Shown here: piece after piece, positions 36,466-47,170 of the stretch
How the letters are laid out: each line of letters begins with the position of its first letter
Position numbering within the stretch: the stretch's first letter is position 1
NCBI RefSeq assembly: GCF_018278905.1
Contig: NZ_CP046600.1
Coordinates: 1,550,001 to 1,614,000 of the forward strand
Length of the DNA: 64,000 bases
Origin: Mycobacterium spongiae
Lineage (GTDB): Bacteria; Actinomycetota; Actinomycetes; Mycobacteriales; Mycobacteriaceae
Direction of reading: 5' to 3'
Notes under the pieces: generated by a model
What the model was told of the DNA's origin: nothing
Seen by the model: only the letters and a program-made list of their open reading frames with translations
Database searches by the model: none
Position numbers and translations under genes: made by a program

Positions 36466-36860
36466 CCGCGCACCCGCACTCGGCGCACGAAAACCGTAGC
36501 CACGTATACCGCCACCAAACCCAGCACGATGCTGGTCGCGGTGTAGCTGGCGGCGAGCACCCAATGCCCGTGTTCGATCATCTCTAGTGTCTCCACCTGC
36601 ATTGTCGAAAAGGTGGTTAGCCCGCCACACAACCCGGTGCCCAGTAGCGGACGCCGGTAGCTCGACACCGGCAATCGCTCAAGCAGCCGTGTGGTGACGT
36701 AGCCCAAGACGAAGGCACCCACGATGTTGACCGTGAACGTGGGCCATGGCCACCTCGCGGGATCCGGGACCGAGAGGGTACCCAGGACCGCGCGGGCTAG
36801 CGCGCCCAGTGCTCCGCCAGCGAAAATCGCAGCCAATTCTCGATAGTCGTGATTCGCCAC
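36462..36860 (-). CDS. crcB: fluoride channel subunit CrcB/Fluc, second copy
   Basis: The 132-residue protein starts at GTG 36860 with GGAGG upstream. Motifs are [36 protein letters not shown] and [18 protein letters not shown], followed by the fourth helix. It is first of the crcB-crcB-DUF190 operon. The long upstream frame overlaps the divergent pgm start and is not used. I looked for a fluoride riboswitch in the 112-base leader (36861-36972) and saw none. Confidence 0.92.
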   Translation of the reverse strand: MANHDYRELAAIFAGGALGALARAVLGTLSVPDPARWPWPTFTVNIVGAFVLGYVTTRLLERLPVSSYRRPLLGTGLCGGLTTFSTMQVETLEMIEHGHWVLAASYTATSIVLGLVAVYVATVFVRRVRVRG

Positions 36861-36972
36861 CAGTCGATTACCTCCCGAGTACCGTTGCCGCGCTTCGCAG
36901 CGTAGGGCCAGACTGGCGCGACGGAAAACCCTGGAACATCGGGAAGCCTGCCAGCGGGCAGAATTGGTAGTC

Positions 36973-38604
<1,632 letters not shown>

Positions 38605-38673
38605 GGGAGCGGCCTGATCAGGGACTTTGAACGCCTCGTGGTCGTGGTGTAGCTTCGATGGGCATCACTTCAC

Positions 38674-38746
38674 GGGGCTATGGCGCAGCTGGTAGCGCAC
38701 CACACTGGCAGTGTGGGGGTCAGGGGTTCGAGTCCCCTTAGCTCCA
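38674..38746 (+). tRNA. tRNA-Ala (anticodon GGC)
   Basis: The 73-base cloverleaf is complete. The acceptor stem pairs GGGGCTA with TAGCTCC, the D arm holds AGCTGGTA, and the anticodon stem CCACA/TGTGG encloses CTGGCAG with anticodon GGC. The T arm AGGGG-TTCGAGT-CCCCT and discriminator A follow. CCA is not encoded. It decodes GCC, the most used alanine codon in this GC-rich genome. Confidence 0.97.
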
Positions 38747-39121
38747 CTCTTTGACCTGCGTATATAGTACAAATCTAACCCGCGTCAGTGCGTTTGTCAG
38801 TGGAGCCCCGCTGATGGCGTTCATTCCGCCGGCGTCCCAATCACCACGGTCTCGCGGCACCTCAGACGAACCCTACGACGTTGGCGAGGTCCGTTGCTAG
38901 CTCCACCGCGTAGTGTTGCTGGGCGGTCGATCTTGGGTTGCTGCCGTGGCTACCAAACGAAGATATGCTCCCGCAACGGCAGTCAGCGAGCTCTGTGGTC
39001 GGACCGACAGTGATGGGATCGGCGAATCCGAACGCGCGATGCGGCGGCCGCCAAGTTTCGTTGCTTCCAGGTTGTTGCAGGTCCGTGACGCGCGCGCGAC
39101 TGACGCAAGCCCACAAGCCCC
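38747..39121. other. noncoding stretch after tRNA-Ala with a repeat of the tRNA 3' end
   Basis: No credible gene is seen in these 375 bases. TAGCTCCAC, the last nine bases of the tRNA region (38739-38747), recurs at 38898-38906. This may be an attachment-site remnant. No integrase is present, so the interpretation is weak. Confidence 0.4.
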
Positions 39122-39127
39122 TAAAAT
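39122..39127 (+). promoter_or_regulatory. -10 element of a leaderless cutinase promoter
   Basis: TAAAAT fits the mycobacterial TANNNT -10 element and is followed by six bases and then the ATG of the cutinase gene. That spacing places the transcription start at or next to the start codon. Confidence 0.55.
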
Positions 39128-39133
39128 CACCGA

Positions 39134-39796
39134 ATGGGGTTTTTCCCGATCAAGCCTCGCCGGGTCGCCGAGAACGCGGCGGCCGCATTGTTGATTGCGA
39201 CCGCATTGTTGATTACGCCCGGACTGGCACCGCCGGCATCGGCGACGGCGTGCCCGAGTGCCGAGGTCTTGTTTGCCCGGGGAACGGACGAGCCGCCCGG
39301 TGTCGGGCAGGTTGGCCAAGCCTTCATCAGTTCCTTACGCCGGCAGTCCCTCTTCAAGACCATTGGGGCATACGCGGTGAAGTACCCGGCCAACAGGGAC
39401 TTCATGGCCTCCACGCAAGGAGCGAACGACGCTAGTGACCACATTCAGCGAATGGCCAAGGTGTGCCCGCGGACCAAACTGGTGCTGGGCGGGTACTCCC
39501 AGGGGGCCGCGGTGATGGACATCGTCGCTGCCGCACCGATGGCGGGCCTGGGCTTCACTAGGCCGCTACCGGCCCAAGCGGCTCGGCACGTGGCCGCCGT
39601 CGCCCTTTTCGGAAATCCGACCAACCGAACGCCTCGACTCATCGGCGCCATAAACCCGGATTTCAAGTCCAAGATCATCGACGTGTGCAATCCTGGCGAC
39701 CCGATCTGCTCGGGCGGCATTGAGTGGAACGCGCATGTGAGCTACGTGCCGGACTGGACCACCCGGGCAGCGCGTGTGGTCGCGCGCAGGATCTAA
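39134..39796 (+). CDS. secreted cutinase-like esterase (Culp)
   Basis: The 220-residue protein has a signal peptide (hydrophobic LLIATALLITPGLAPPASA, cleavage near residue 38) and mature CPSAEVLFARGTDEPPGVGQ. The cutinase triad is the nucleophile in LVLGGYSQGAAVMD, aspartate in CNPGDPICSGG and histidine in NAHVSYV. Cysteines fit the two family disulfides. Mycobacterial cutinase-like proteins hydrolyse lipid esters at the cell envelope. It lies first in the block downstream of tRNA-Ala that differs from M. tuberculosis. Confidence 0.9.
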   Translation: MGFFPIKPRRVAENAAAALLIATALLITPGLAPPASATACPSAEVLFARGTDEPPGVGQVGQAFISSLRRQSLFKTIGAYAVKYPANRDFMASTQGANDASDHIQRMAKVCPRTKLVLGGYSQGAAVMDIVAAAPMAGLGFTRPLPAQAARHVAAVALFGNPTNRTPRLIGAINPDFKSKIIDVCNPGDPICSGGIEWNAHVSYVPDWTTRAARVVARRI

Positions 39797-40209
39797 CCCC
39801 TAGAGCGGCCGCTCGGCGCCCGGCGATCGCAGCCCACGGGTGACCAAATGCGGGCCATGTTGTGGTTCCCTCCCTTCGCCGTTCGCTCGACCGACGGCAG
39901 ACTGCAGCGACCGAGTCTCTGTGTTTCCTTCAGGACATCCTCGGGCAGTATATGCTCGAAAACCTCTGCCAATTAACGCATTTCGACCCGCGGTAAGAGC
40001 TGAATGGTCACGCCCACCTCGCGTCACAGGCCTCGATCCAGCCGGTTGTGGACGGGTGAGTAGCGGACGTCGTTGCCGTCACCTGTTGCAGGTGTAACCC
40101 GATCACAAAACGGGTCGCCGCAAAACTGGACAATTCCGAAACGTATGGTTGGATGGGCTGCATTTCGGCCTGCCCGAGCGGTCACTGATGATCCGGTTGG
40201 AGGACAACG
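39797..40209. other. 413-base intergenic region upstream of PE_PGRS
   Basis: I see no protein or RNA gene here; the short frames lack coding character. GGAGG at about 40199-40203 is the ribosome binding site of the PE_PGRS gene. A promoter is presumably present but no clear -10 can be chosen. Confidence 0.5.
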
Positions 40210-42795
40210 ATGTCATATGTGGCGGTGGTTCCGGGGTTGCTGGCCTCGGCGGCGGCGGATTTGGCGGGTGTCGGCTCGGCGCTAGGTTCGGCGAATGCGG
40301 CGGCGGCCGCGGCGACGACGGGGATCGCCACCGCCGCCGGTGATGAGGTGTCGGCGGCGATTGCGGCGTTGTTGTCGGCGCATGGTCAGGCCTATCAGGT
40401 AGCGGGTGCGCAACTGGGGGTGTTTCACGAGGAGTTTGTCCGGGCGTTGGCCGCCGCTGGGGGTTCTTATGCGGCTGCTGAGGCGGTCAATACCGGGCCG
40501 TTGGCGCAGTTGTTGGATGCGGTCAATGCCCAAAGTGTGGCGTTGACGGGGCGTCCGGTGATCGGCAACGGCGCCAATGGGGCTCCGGGGACCGGTGCCA
40601 ATGGTGCCCCGGGTGGGTGGTTGCTGGGTGATGGGGGGGCCGGCGGGTCGGGTGCGGCCGGGCAGAACGGCGGTGCCGGCGGGGCGGCGGGATTGTTCGG
40701 GACCGGCGGTGCTGGTGGGGCCGGGGGCAGCTCCAACTTGGGGGCCGGCGGTGCGGGTGGGGTTGGCGGTGCGGGGGGTTGGTTGTGGGGTGATGGCGGG
40801 GCCGGCGGGGCCGGCGGCGCCACCGGCCCGGGTGGTGGTGCAGGTGGGGCTGGTGGGCTTGGTGGGGCTGGGGGGTTGTTCGGTGCGGGCGGGCTCGGTG
40901 GGGCCGGCGGCGAGACCGTTGGTGGCGCCGACGGTGGGGCTGGTGGTGCTGGCGGGGCCGGAGGGTTGCTGGCTGGGTTGGTGGGCGCCGGCGGAGGCGA
41001 CGGCGGCACCGGCGGATTCGGATCGACCGGGGGTGCTGGTGGGGCCGGCGGTAGCGCCGGGGTGTTGGGCGGTCCGGGTGGGGCCGGTGGCAGCGGCGCA
41101 TCCGGGATGACCACCGGGGGGGCTGGGGGGGCTGGTGGCCACGCCGGCGGGCTATTCGGCACTGGTGGGTTGTTCGGTGCCGGTGGGGCCGGCGGCACCG
41201 GCGGACTAGGCATCACCACTGGTGGGGCTGGTGGGGCCGGTGGCAACGGCGGGTTGCTGTTTTCTGACGGCGGGCCCGGCGGGACAGGCGGTTCTGCTGA
41301 CGCAGGGGGTGATGGTGGGGCCGGTGGCGCCGGCGGGTTGGTGTTCTCCAATGGCGGTGTCGGCGGGACCGGTGGCTTTGGTGGTGGTGGTGGTGGTGTC
41401 GGGGGTATTGGGGGGGCCGGGGGCCCGGCGGGGCTGCTGATCGGTAACGGCGGCGCCGGCGGGGCCGGCGGTGAGGGAGTGACCGGTGGGGGCGGCGGGG
41501 CCGGGGGCAACGCGGTGTTGATCGGCAACGGCGGCAACGCCGGCATCGGCGGGGCCGGCCCCACCGCGGGTGGCACCGGTGTCGGCGGGACCAGCGGGCA
41601 GCTGTTGGGGCTGGACGGTTTCAACGCCCCGGCGCCCACCTCGCCACTACATGCCCTGCAGCAACAAGTGTTGGGCGCGATCAACGCGCCGATCCAGGAC
41701 CTGACCGGGCGACCGCTGATCGGCAACGGCATTCCCGGCGCGGCAGGTAGCGGCGCCGACGGCGCCGCGGGTGGGTGGCTGCTCGGTGATGGCGGGGCCG
41801 GCGGCTCGGGCGCGGCCGCTAGCGGTAGCGGCGGTGGGGCCGGTGGGTCGGCCGGATTGGTGGGTGCTGGCGGGTCCGGCGGCACCGGCGCGTTCTCGTT
41901 GGCCGCTGATGGTGGAGCCGGCGGGGTCGGTGGGACCGGTGGCTGGTTATTCGGCACTGGCGGGGTCGGCGGCGTCGGCGGGATCACAAACGGCGGGAAT
42001 GGTGGGGCCGGTGGCGCGGGTGGTGCTGGGGGGTTGTGGGGTGCGGGCGGGCTCGGCGGGGTAGGCGGAGCCAGCTTCGGAGGCGGCGGTAGACCTGGCG
42101 GGGATGGAGGGGCTGGAGGGGCTGGAGGGTTGCTGGCTGGGTTGGTGGGCGCCGGCGGCGGCGACGGCGGTGACGGCGCGAGCGGAGATACCGGGGGGGC
42201 TGGCGGGGCTGGCGGTGATGCCGGGCTGCTGGGTGGCCCGGGTGGGGCCGGCGGCGCCGGCGGACCCGGTGAGACTGCGGGGGCTGGTGGGGCTGGCGGT
42301 GATGCTGGGTTGCTGGGCGGCGCGGGTGGGGCCGGCGGCACCGGCGGAATCGGCACCAGTGGGGGTGCTGGCGGGGCCGGCGGGAGCGCTGGGCTGCTGT
42401 GGGGCAACGGCGGGGCCGGCGGCACCGGCGGGACCGGCTTTTTTGGCGACGGGGGTGCTGGTGGCTCCGGCGGGCTCGGCGGGTGGCTGGGCTTTGGTGG
42501 GGCCGGCGGCGCCGGTGGGGCCGGCGGCCTCGCCGGCAATGGCGCCGGGGGTGCTGGCGGGGTCGGCGGCACCGGCGGACAACTGTGGGGTGGCGGTGGG
42601 GCCGGCGGCGCCGGCGGCGAGGGCGACGTGAACGGCGGGAACGGCGGGGCCGGCGGAACCGGCGGTGCCGCCGTGCTGATTGGGACCGGCGGCAACGGCG
42701 GCAACAGCGGCATCGGAGCCACCAACGGCGGTCCCGGCACTGGCGGCGCCGGCGGGCTGCTGCTGGGCCAAGACGGGCTCAATGGGCTGTCGTAG
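40210..42795 (+). CDS. PE_PGRS protein with an internal linker-plus-PGRS duplication
   Basis: The 861-residue product has a PE domain ([20 protein letters not shown], residues 1 to about 95, with YAAAEAV). A linker [17 protein letters not shown] leads into a PGRS domain of Gly-Gly-Ala/Gly-Gly-Xxx repeats. Near residue 475 the glycine repeats are interrupted by [20 protein letters not shown], which leads into [19 protein letters not shown] and a second PGRS block. The second block thus repeats the post-PE linker, without the PE helices. The product ends [12 protein letters not shown]. It is probably ESX-5 exported to the surface. The GGAGG site before ATG 40210 fixes the start. Confidence 0.92.
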   Translation: MSYVAVVPGLLASAAADLAGVGSALGSANAAAAAATTGIATAAGDEVSAAIAALLSAHGQAYQVAGAQLGVFHEEFVRALAAAGGSYAAAEAVNTGPLAQLLDAVNAQSVALTGRPVIGNGANGAPGTGANGAPGGWLLGDGGAGGSGAAGQNGGAGGAAGLFGTGGAGGAGGSSNLGAGGAGGVGGAGGWLWGDGGAGGAGGATGPGGGAGGAGGLGGAGGLFGAGGLGGAGGETVGGADGGAGGAGGAGGLLAGLVGAGGGDGGTGGFGSTGGAGGAGGSAGVLGGPGGAGGSGASGMTTGGAGGAGGHAGGLFGTGGLFGAGGAGGTGGLGITTGGAGGAGGNGGLLFSDGGPGGTGGSADAGGDGGAGGAGGLVFSNGGVGGTGGFGGGGGGVGGIGGAGGPAGLLIGNGGAGGAGGEGVTGGGGGAGGNAVLIGNGGNAGIGGAGPTAGGTGVGGTSGQLLGLDGFNAPAPTSPLHALQQQVLGAINAPIQDLTGRPLIGNGIPGAAGSGADGAAGGWLLGDGGAGGSGAAASGSGGGAGGSAGLVGAGGSGGTGAFSLAADGGAGGVGGTGGWLFGTGGVGGVGGITNGGNGGAGGAGGAGGLWGAGGLGGVGGASFGGGGRPGGDGGAGGAGGLLAGLVGAGGGDGGDGASGDTGGAGGAGGDAGLLGGPGGAGGAGGPGETAGAGGAGGDAGLLGGAGGAGGTGGIGTSGGAGGAGGSAGLLWGNGGAGGTGGTGFFGDGGAGGSGGLGGWLGFGGAGGAGGAGGLAGNGAGGAGGVGGTGGQLWGGGGAGGAGGEGDVNGGNGGAGGTGGAAVLIGTGGNGGNSGIGATNGGPGTGGAGGLLLGQDGLNGLS

Positions 42796-42941
42796 CCAGT
42801 CACCAGGCTTCAGCGATGCCCAATCGATGCGTCTCTCCCGTGGCGCCTCAGTGCACTACCGTGAAACCTGTGGGCATTCCATAGCACTCGATCTCTGAAA
42901 TCGCTTTGTCGGTACATCATTTGGCGCTTGAGGAGGTACCC

Positions 42942-43304
42942 ATGAGCCAAGCCCCGGAATCGTTCGACCATATGCTCGCCGCATGGAACGAGAAGGATCC
43001 GACACGGGTGCGGAGTCATCTCGAGAAGGCCTTGGCGCCCGATGTGCACTTCGTCGACCCATCGGTCGACATCGTCGGTATCGACGCCTTCGAGGCCAAC
43101 GTTCACGAGGTCCACACGCGGGTCCCCGGAGCGGTCTACTCGCGTGCCAGCGATGTCGATGGACATCACGGCTACTACCGCTACCACTGGGCGATCCATC
43201 TCGACGGTGAGCTGGTCCTGGCTGGCTTCGACGTCGCGGTCACCGATGCCGCCGGTCGTGTCAAAGAAGTCATCGGGTTCTTCGGGCCGCTCGAGCCGAG
43301 CTGA
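42942..43304 (+). CDS. NTF2/SnoaL-like fold protein
   Basis: The 120-residue protein starts at ATG 42942 with GAGGAGG upstream. It begins MSQAPESFDHMLAAWNEKDP, then KALAPDVHFVDPSVDIVGID and GYYRYHWAIHLDGELVLAGF, a compact cone-shaped alpha+beta NTF2-like fold with the typical DPxxxxxG loop. Members are isomerases, hydrolases or ligand binders. The aromatic- and Asp/His-lined pocket suggests a small-molecule enzyme, but no reaction can be named. It is convergent with the downstream sulfatase gene (21 bases). Confidence 0.75.
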   Translation: MSQAPESFDHMLAAWNEKDPTRVRSHLEKALAPDVHFVDPSVDIVGIDAFEANVHEVHTRVPGAVYSRASDVDGHHGYYRYHWAIHLDGELVLAGFDVAVTDAAGRVKEVIGFFGPLEPS

Positions 43305-43325
43305 CTCGCACGAGCCAACCTCCGC

Positions 43326-45683
43326 CTACTGGCGCGACATGATCCGGTGGTATTTGTTGTCCTCCGGTTCTTGGTGGCTGAGGTCGTCGTCGTCCAGGTC
43401 GATGCGGACCCACCCGAGCGTGCCTTGGAACGCGTTGGCATGGCCTTCGGGGTAGTCGCTCGTGACGGGCAGGGCCAGATCGCGACCGATGTCCAAGGTT
43501 TCGTCCGCGGAGAACACATAGGGCACGGTCCGCTCGATCCGCCCCTCACCGACAAGGCGATCGGTGATGTAGAGGCGCCCGACCCCGCCCGCGCCTGGCT
43601 GGCCGCCGTCGAAGGCGAAGTGGTACCTGACGTGGACGACCCCGCGCGGCAGCGGCTCGGTGGATTCGATCGTGGTGTATTGGCTATCGAACCAGTTATA
43701 GGCGTACCTCAGCCGGGACTCTTTGACATAGAGGCTCCATCCGGCGAATCGGCCACCCTGGGCGATGAGCACCCCGTCGGTGGCGCCGTCGGTCACTTCG
43801 ATCTCGGCGGTGATTGTGTGCGAACGGTTCTTCACGTTCAGCACGGTGTTTTCCATCAGGTGATCCATGCCGGGGTAGAAGGTCATCGTCGTTCGGTCCC
43901 CGGGCAGGTCCGGCCGTCCAGCTATCGAGGCGTTGAAGCGTTCGTAGCTGCGGTCGTCGAGCGGGAAGACGTCGTACTTCGACGCTTCGATGAGAAAGAG
44001 CTCCTGCAACCGACGTAGCTTGTCGGGCATTTCCGCGGACAGGTCTCGGGCCTGGCTCCAGTCATTAGCCGTGTCATAAAGCTCCCACTCGTCGGCGTCG
44101 AATGATGGCCGCTGCCGGGTGATCCAGGGCAGGCTGTGCCGAGTGACGGCGGTCCATCCTTCGTGATAGATGCCGCGATTGCCGAACATCTCGAAGTACT
44201 GGGTGAGGTGTCGGTCGGCGGCGTTGGAATCGTCGAAGGTGTAGACCATCGATGTTCCCTGGATCGGCTTCTGGGCCACGCCGTTGACCGTGCTCGGCTC
44301 GGGCAGCCCGGCGGCCTCCAGGATCGTGGGGACGACGTCGATCACGTGGGTGAACTGCGGACGAACGCCGCCCGCATCACGAATCTTGGCGGGCCACGCC
44401 AGGGCCATCGAGTTGCGGGTGCCGCCGAAATGCGAGGCGACCTGCTTCGTGTACTGATACGGGCAGTTCATCGCGTGCGCCCACCCGACCGGGTAGTGGT
44501 TGAAGGCCATCGGGCCGCCAACATCGTCGATGCGGCTGCGCACATCGTCGAGACTCTGCGGGATCGCGTTCAGCGCCATCAGCTCATTGAAGGTGCCGTC
44601 CAGACCGCCTTCGGCGCTGGCTCCGTTGTCGCCGGCGATGTAGACGAACAGGGTGTCGTCGCCGCCCCCGATCTCCTCGAGCGCATCGACAAGGCGCCCG
44701 ACCTGAGCGTCGGTGTGCTCGGCGAAGCCGGCATAAGTCTCCATCAGCCGCGCGTAGACGGCACGTTGGGTGTCGTCGAGGTCTTCCCAGGCCACCACAC
44801 CTTCGGGGCGGGCGGTCAGCTCGGTGTCCTCGGGCACGATGCCGCACTGCTTCATGGCCGCCAAGGTTTCGTCGCGCACGGCATCCCAGCCCCGGTCGAA
44901 GCGACCGCGGTAGCGCTCGATGTAGTCGGCCGGGACATGGTGCGGCGCATGGGTTGCGCCGAACGACACGTAAAGAAAAAACGGCTTGTCCGGCGTCATC
45001 GTGTGCAGATTGCGCACGTGGGCGATCGCCTTGTCGACCATGTCCTCGGAGAAGTGATACCCGTCCGCGGCGGTGCCCCACGGCTCGACCGGGGACGTAC
45101 CTTCGTACAGGGTGGGCGCCCACTGGTTCGTCTCGCCGCCGACGAACCCGAAGAAGCGCTCAAAACCGTCGCCGGTGGGCCATCGGTCGAACGGACCCGA
45201 CGCGCTGACCTCCCACGTCGGCGTTTGATGCATCTTGCCGAACGCTGCCGTGCTGTAGCCGTTGAGCCGCAATATCTCTGCCACGGTCGCCACCGTGTTT
45301 GGGCGCACGCTGTCGTTGCCGGGCGCACCGGTCGCGACCTCACACACCGAACCCATGCCGGCCGAATGGTGGTTGCGCCCCGTCAGCAGCGCTTGTCTGG
45401 TGGGCGAACACAGCGCCGTGGTGTGGAATCGGTTGTAGGTCAGACCCCGTTGGGCGATGCGCTCCATGGCAGGCATGCGACACGGCCCTCCGACAGCGCT
45501 GGGCGCCCCCGCGCCCATATCGTCGATCAACACGATCACGACGTTCGGCGCTCCGGCGGGTGGGCGAAGCGGCTGGTAGGCGGGGAACTCGGCCTCCCGC
45601 GCGTCCAGTGCGATCTTGCCCTTGGCGGGCACGTCCGGAATCGGTAGCACATGACGGCCGGAATGCTCTGGTAGCTGGGGCAT
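43326..45683 (-). CDS. large arylsulfatase (second long form)
   Basis: From ATG 45683 (MPQLPEHSGRHVLPIPDVPA) the protein has 785 residues. The core has VVIVLIDDMGAGAPSAVGGP and the formylglycine motif ALCSPTRQALLTGRNHHSAG (about residue 95). Further sites are FGKMHQTP, GATHAPHHVP and IAGDNGASAEGG. A beta-rich C-terminal tail starts near residue 630 (ITAEIEVTDGATDGVLIAQG). No signal peptide is seen. It is divergent from the MBL-fold hydrolase and COG0523 GTPase genes across about 170 bases. Its substrate is unknown; the leader differs from that of the 10.3-kb sulfatase. Confidence 0.9.
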   Translation of the reverse strand: MPQLPEHSGRHVLPIPDVPAKGKIALDAREAEFPAYQPLRPPAGAPNVVIVLIDDMGAGAPSAVGGPCRMPAMERIAQRGLTYNRFHTTALCSPTRQALLTGRNHHSAGMGSVCEVATGAPGNDSVRPNTVATVAEILRLNGYSTAAFGKMHQTPTWEVSASGPFDRWPTGDGFERFFGFVGGETNQWAPTLYEGTSPVEPWGTAADGYHFSEDMVDKAIAHVRNLHTMTPDKPFFLYVSFGATHAPHHVPADYIERYRGRFDRGWDAVRDETLAAMKQCGIVPEDTELTARPEGVVAWEDLDDTQRAVYARLMETYAGFAEHTDAQVGRLVDALEEIGGGDDTLFVYIAGDNGASAEGGLDGTFNELMALNAIPQSLDDVRSRIDDVGGPMAFNHYPVGWAHAMNCPYQYTKQVASHFGGTRNSMALAWPAKIRDAGGVRPQFTHVIDVVPTILEAAGLPEPSTVNGVAQKPIQGTSMVYTFDDSNAADRHLTQYFEMFGNRGIYHEGWTAVTRHSLPWITRQRPSFDADEWELYDTANDWSQARDLSAEMPDKLRRLQELFLIEASKYDVFPLDDRSYERFNASIAGRPDLPGDRTTMTFYPGMDHLMENTVLNVKNRSHTITAEIEVTDGATDGVLIAQGGRFAGWSLYVKESRLRYAYNWFDSQYTTIESTEPLPRGVVHVRYHFAFDGGQPGAGGVGRLYITDRLVGEGRIERTVPYVFSADETLDIGRDLALPVTSDYPEGHANAFQGTLGWVRIDLDDDDLSHQEPEDNKYHRIMSRQ

Positions 45684-45850
45684 GGCGACCCTCCCTTTCA
45701 CTTATTGACGCAACCGTCTAATACAATCAGGTTTAGTCGCTTCGGGGAGTCGAAAGGTTGTGCCTCGTTTGTGGGCGAGGGCAGACTCCAGGATGCGTGC
45801 GGTGCGCGTGTTCGACAGCCGTAGCAAGCAGCGCAGATCGAGGGGTTCTC

Positions 45851-47167
45851 GTGACACAACCCAGCAATCCCTACGGCCGACGTCCTGGTGGCGGAATCAG
45901 CCTGCCGGACTACTACCGGCCGTGGCCCGCATTGTTGAACCGCAACTTCTACTCGCCGGGTGTGGAGATATTGCCGGCGGGGGAGATGCGAATTTCGATC
46001 CTGGGGAGCACGCCCTGGCCGCCGACCGACCTGCAGTCGGGTACGTGCATCTTGGTCGAATGCGGCAATGGCAGTTCGCAGCCGCGGCGCTTTTTCTTCG
46101 ACATGGGCAACGGGAGTGTGAAAAACGCTCTCGCCATGCAGATTCCGCCGAAGTTCATCAACGATATCTTCATCTCACACCTGCACGGTGACCATTTCGC
46201 CGACCTGCCCTACATGTACCCGTTCACGGCATGGTCGGGTCGCTGGGAGCCGCTGCGGTTGTATGGCCCGTCCGGGGCCACTCCGGAGCTGGGTATCAAA
46301 CACATGGCCAAGCACATGCGCGAGATGCTGCGCTGGCATGAAGAGAACTTTCTGCACGCCACGATCGCGGACGGCTTCGAGATGGACGTCACCGAGTTCG
46401 ATTGGCAGGAAGAAAACGGCGTCTGCTACGACAAGGACGGCATCGTGGTCAGACACTGGCCGCGCTCGCACGTCAAAGATGGCGCTTCGGCGTACCGCCT
46501 CGACTGGGAAGACGCCGGGCTTTCCGTGGTGTGGACCGGCGACGGCCGACCCGACGATAAGACCGAGAAGTACGCGGCGGGCTGCGATGTCTTCATCACC
46601 GAGGGTCAGATCGACACACCGATGCTGTCCTCGCTGAAATTCGGTGTGCCCGAGGACCTCATGAAGTACACGATCGACTCGTGGCACACGATGTACTACG
46701 CGGCCGGCTATCTGATGAACAAGGTGCAGCCGCGCCTCGGCATGATCGTGCACTACGAGGACAACGGGATCGCGCTCGACGTCGAGTCGGTTGCCCAGGT
46801 CCGCTCGAATTACAGCGGCCTGTTCATGTTTGGCGGGCCCGACGTGCAAGTCGTCAACGTGAACAAGGACTACATCTGGGCGCGTGAGGCTGCGTTACCC
46901 AAGGGCGCGGCGATCACACCGCTGGATCCCCGCTGGATGCTTCCGCCGGGCATGTCCCTGCCCTCGGAGATGGAGTTGCCGCGGCCGCAACTGCCCCGCG
47001 AAGAACAGCAGCAGCAATTCCTGCGCGATATGGAGATCGATCCGCATGCCTACTACCCGCCCGACACCGATCGCGATCCGGTAAATACCTGGCCCACAGA
47101 GGGATTCACGATCGACCCGCGCGAGATGCTCGAGGCGCGCGGCATCGACCCAGACTCCCCGGTGTAA
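45851..47167 (+). CDS. MBL-fold metallo-hydrolase (GntH-like)
   Basis: From GTG 45851 the protein has 438 residues. The zinc motif is FISHLHGDHFADLPYM (HxHxDH), with further ligands in VVRHWPRSHVKDG, VVWTGDGRPDDK and the distal MIVHYEDNG. Cytoplasmic, with no signal peptide. The size and the extended C-terminus (DYIWAREAALPKGAAITPLD, DPHAYYPPDTD) are like the subfamily annotated as guanitoxin-biosynthesis GntH; that label says little about its role in a mycobacterium. It is followed after 3 bases by the GTPase gene, so they form an operon. Confidence 0.83.
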   Translation: MTQPSNPYGRRPGGGISLPDYYRPWPALLNRNFYSPGVEILPAGEMRISILGSTPWPPTDLQSGTCILVECGNGSSQPRRFFFDMGNGSVKNALAMQIPPKFINDIFISHLHGDHFADLPYMYPFTAWSGRWEPLRLYGPSGATPELGIKHMAKHMREMLRWHEENFLHATIADGFEMDVTEFDWQEENGVCYDKDGIVVRHWPRSHVKDGASAYRLDWEDAGLSVVWTGDGRPDDKTEKYAAGCDVFITEGQIDTPMLSSLKFGVPEDLMKYTIDSWHTMYYAAGYLMNKVQPRLGMIVHYEDNGIALDVESVAQVRSNYSGLFMFGGPDVQVVNVNKDYIWAREAALPKGAAITPLDPRWMLPPGMSLPSEMELPRPQLPREEQQQQFLRDMEIDPHAYYPPDTDRDPVNTWPTEGFTIDPREMLEARGIDPDSPV

Positions 47168-47170
47168 TAC

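Noticed and set aside
36861..36972. Fluoride riboswitch before crcB
   Set aside because: I saw no crcB-motif pseudoknot elements in this short leader.
40467..42803. Minus-strand Pro-rich frame of 778 codons over the second PE_PGRS gene
   Set aside because: Same artefact as the first; the plus strand has a PE domain and ribosome binding site.
44136..45647. Plus-strand frame of 503 codons opposite the sulfatase
   Set aside because: The minus strand encodes the sulfatase with the CSPTR motif; the opposite frame has no recognisable domain.
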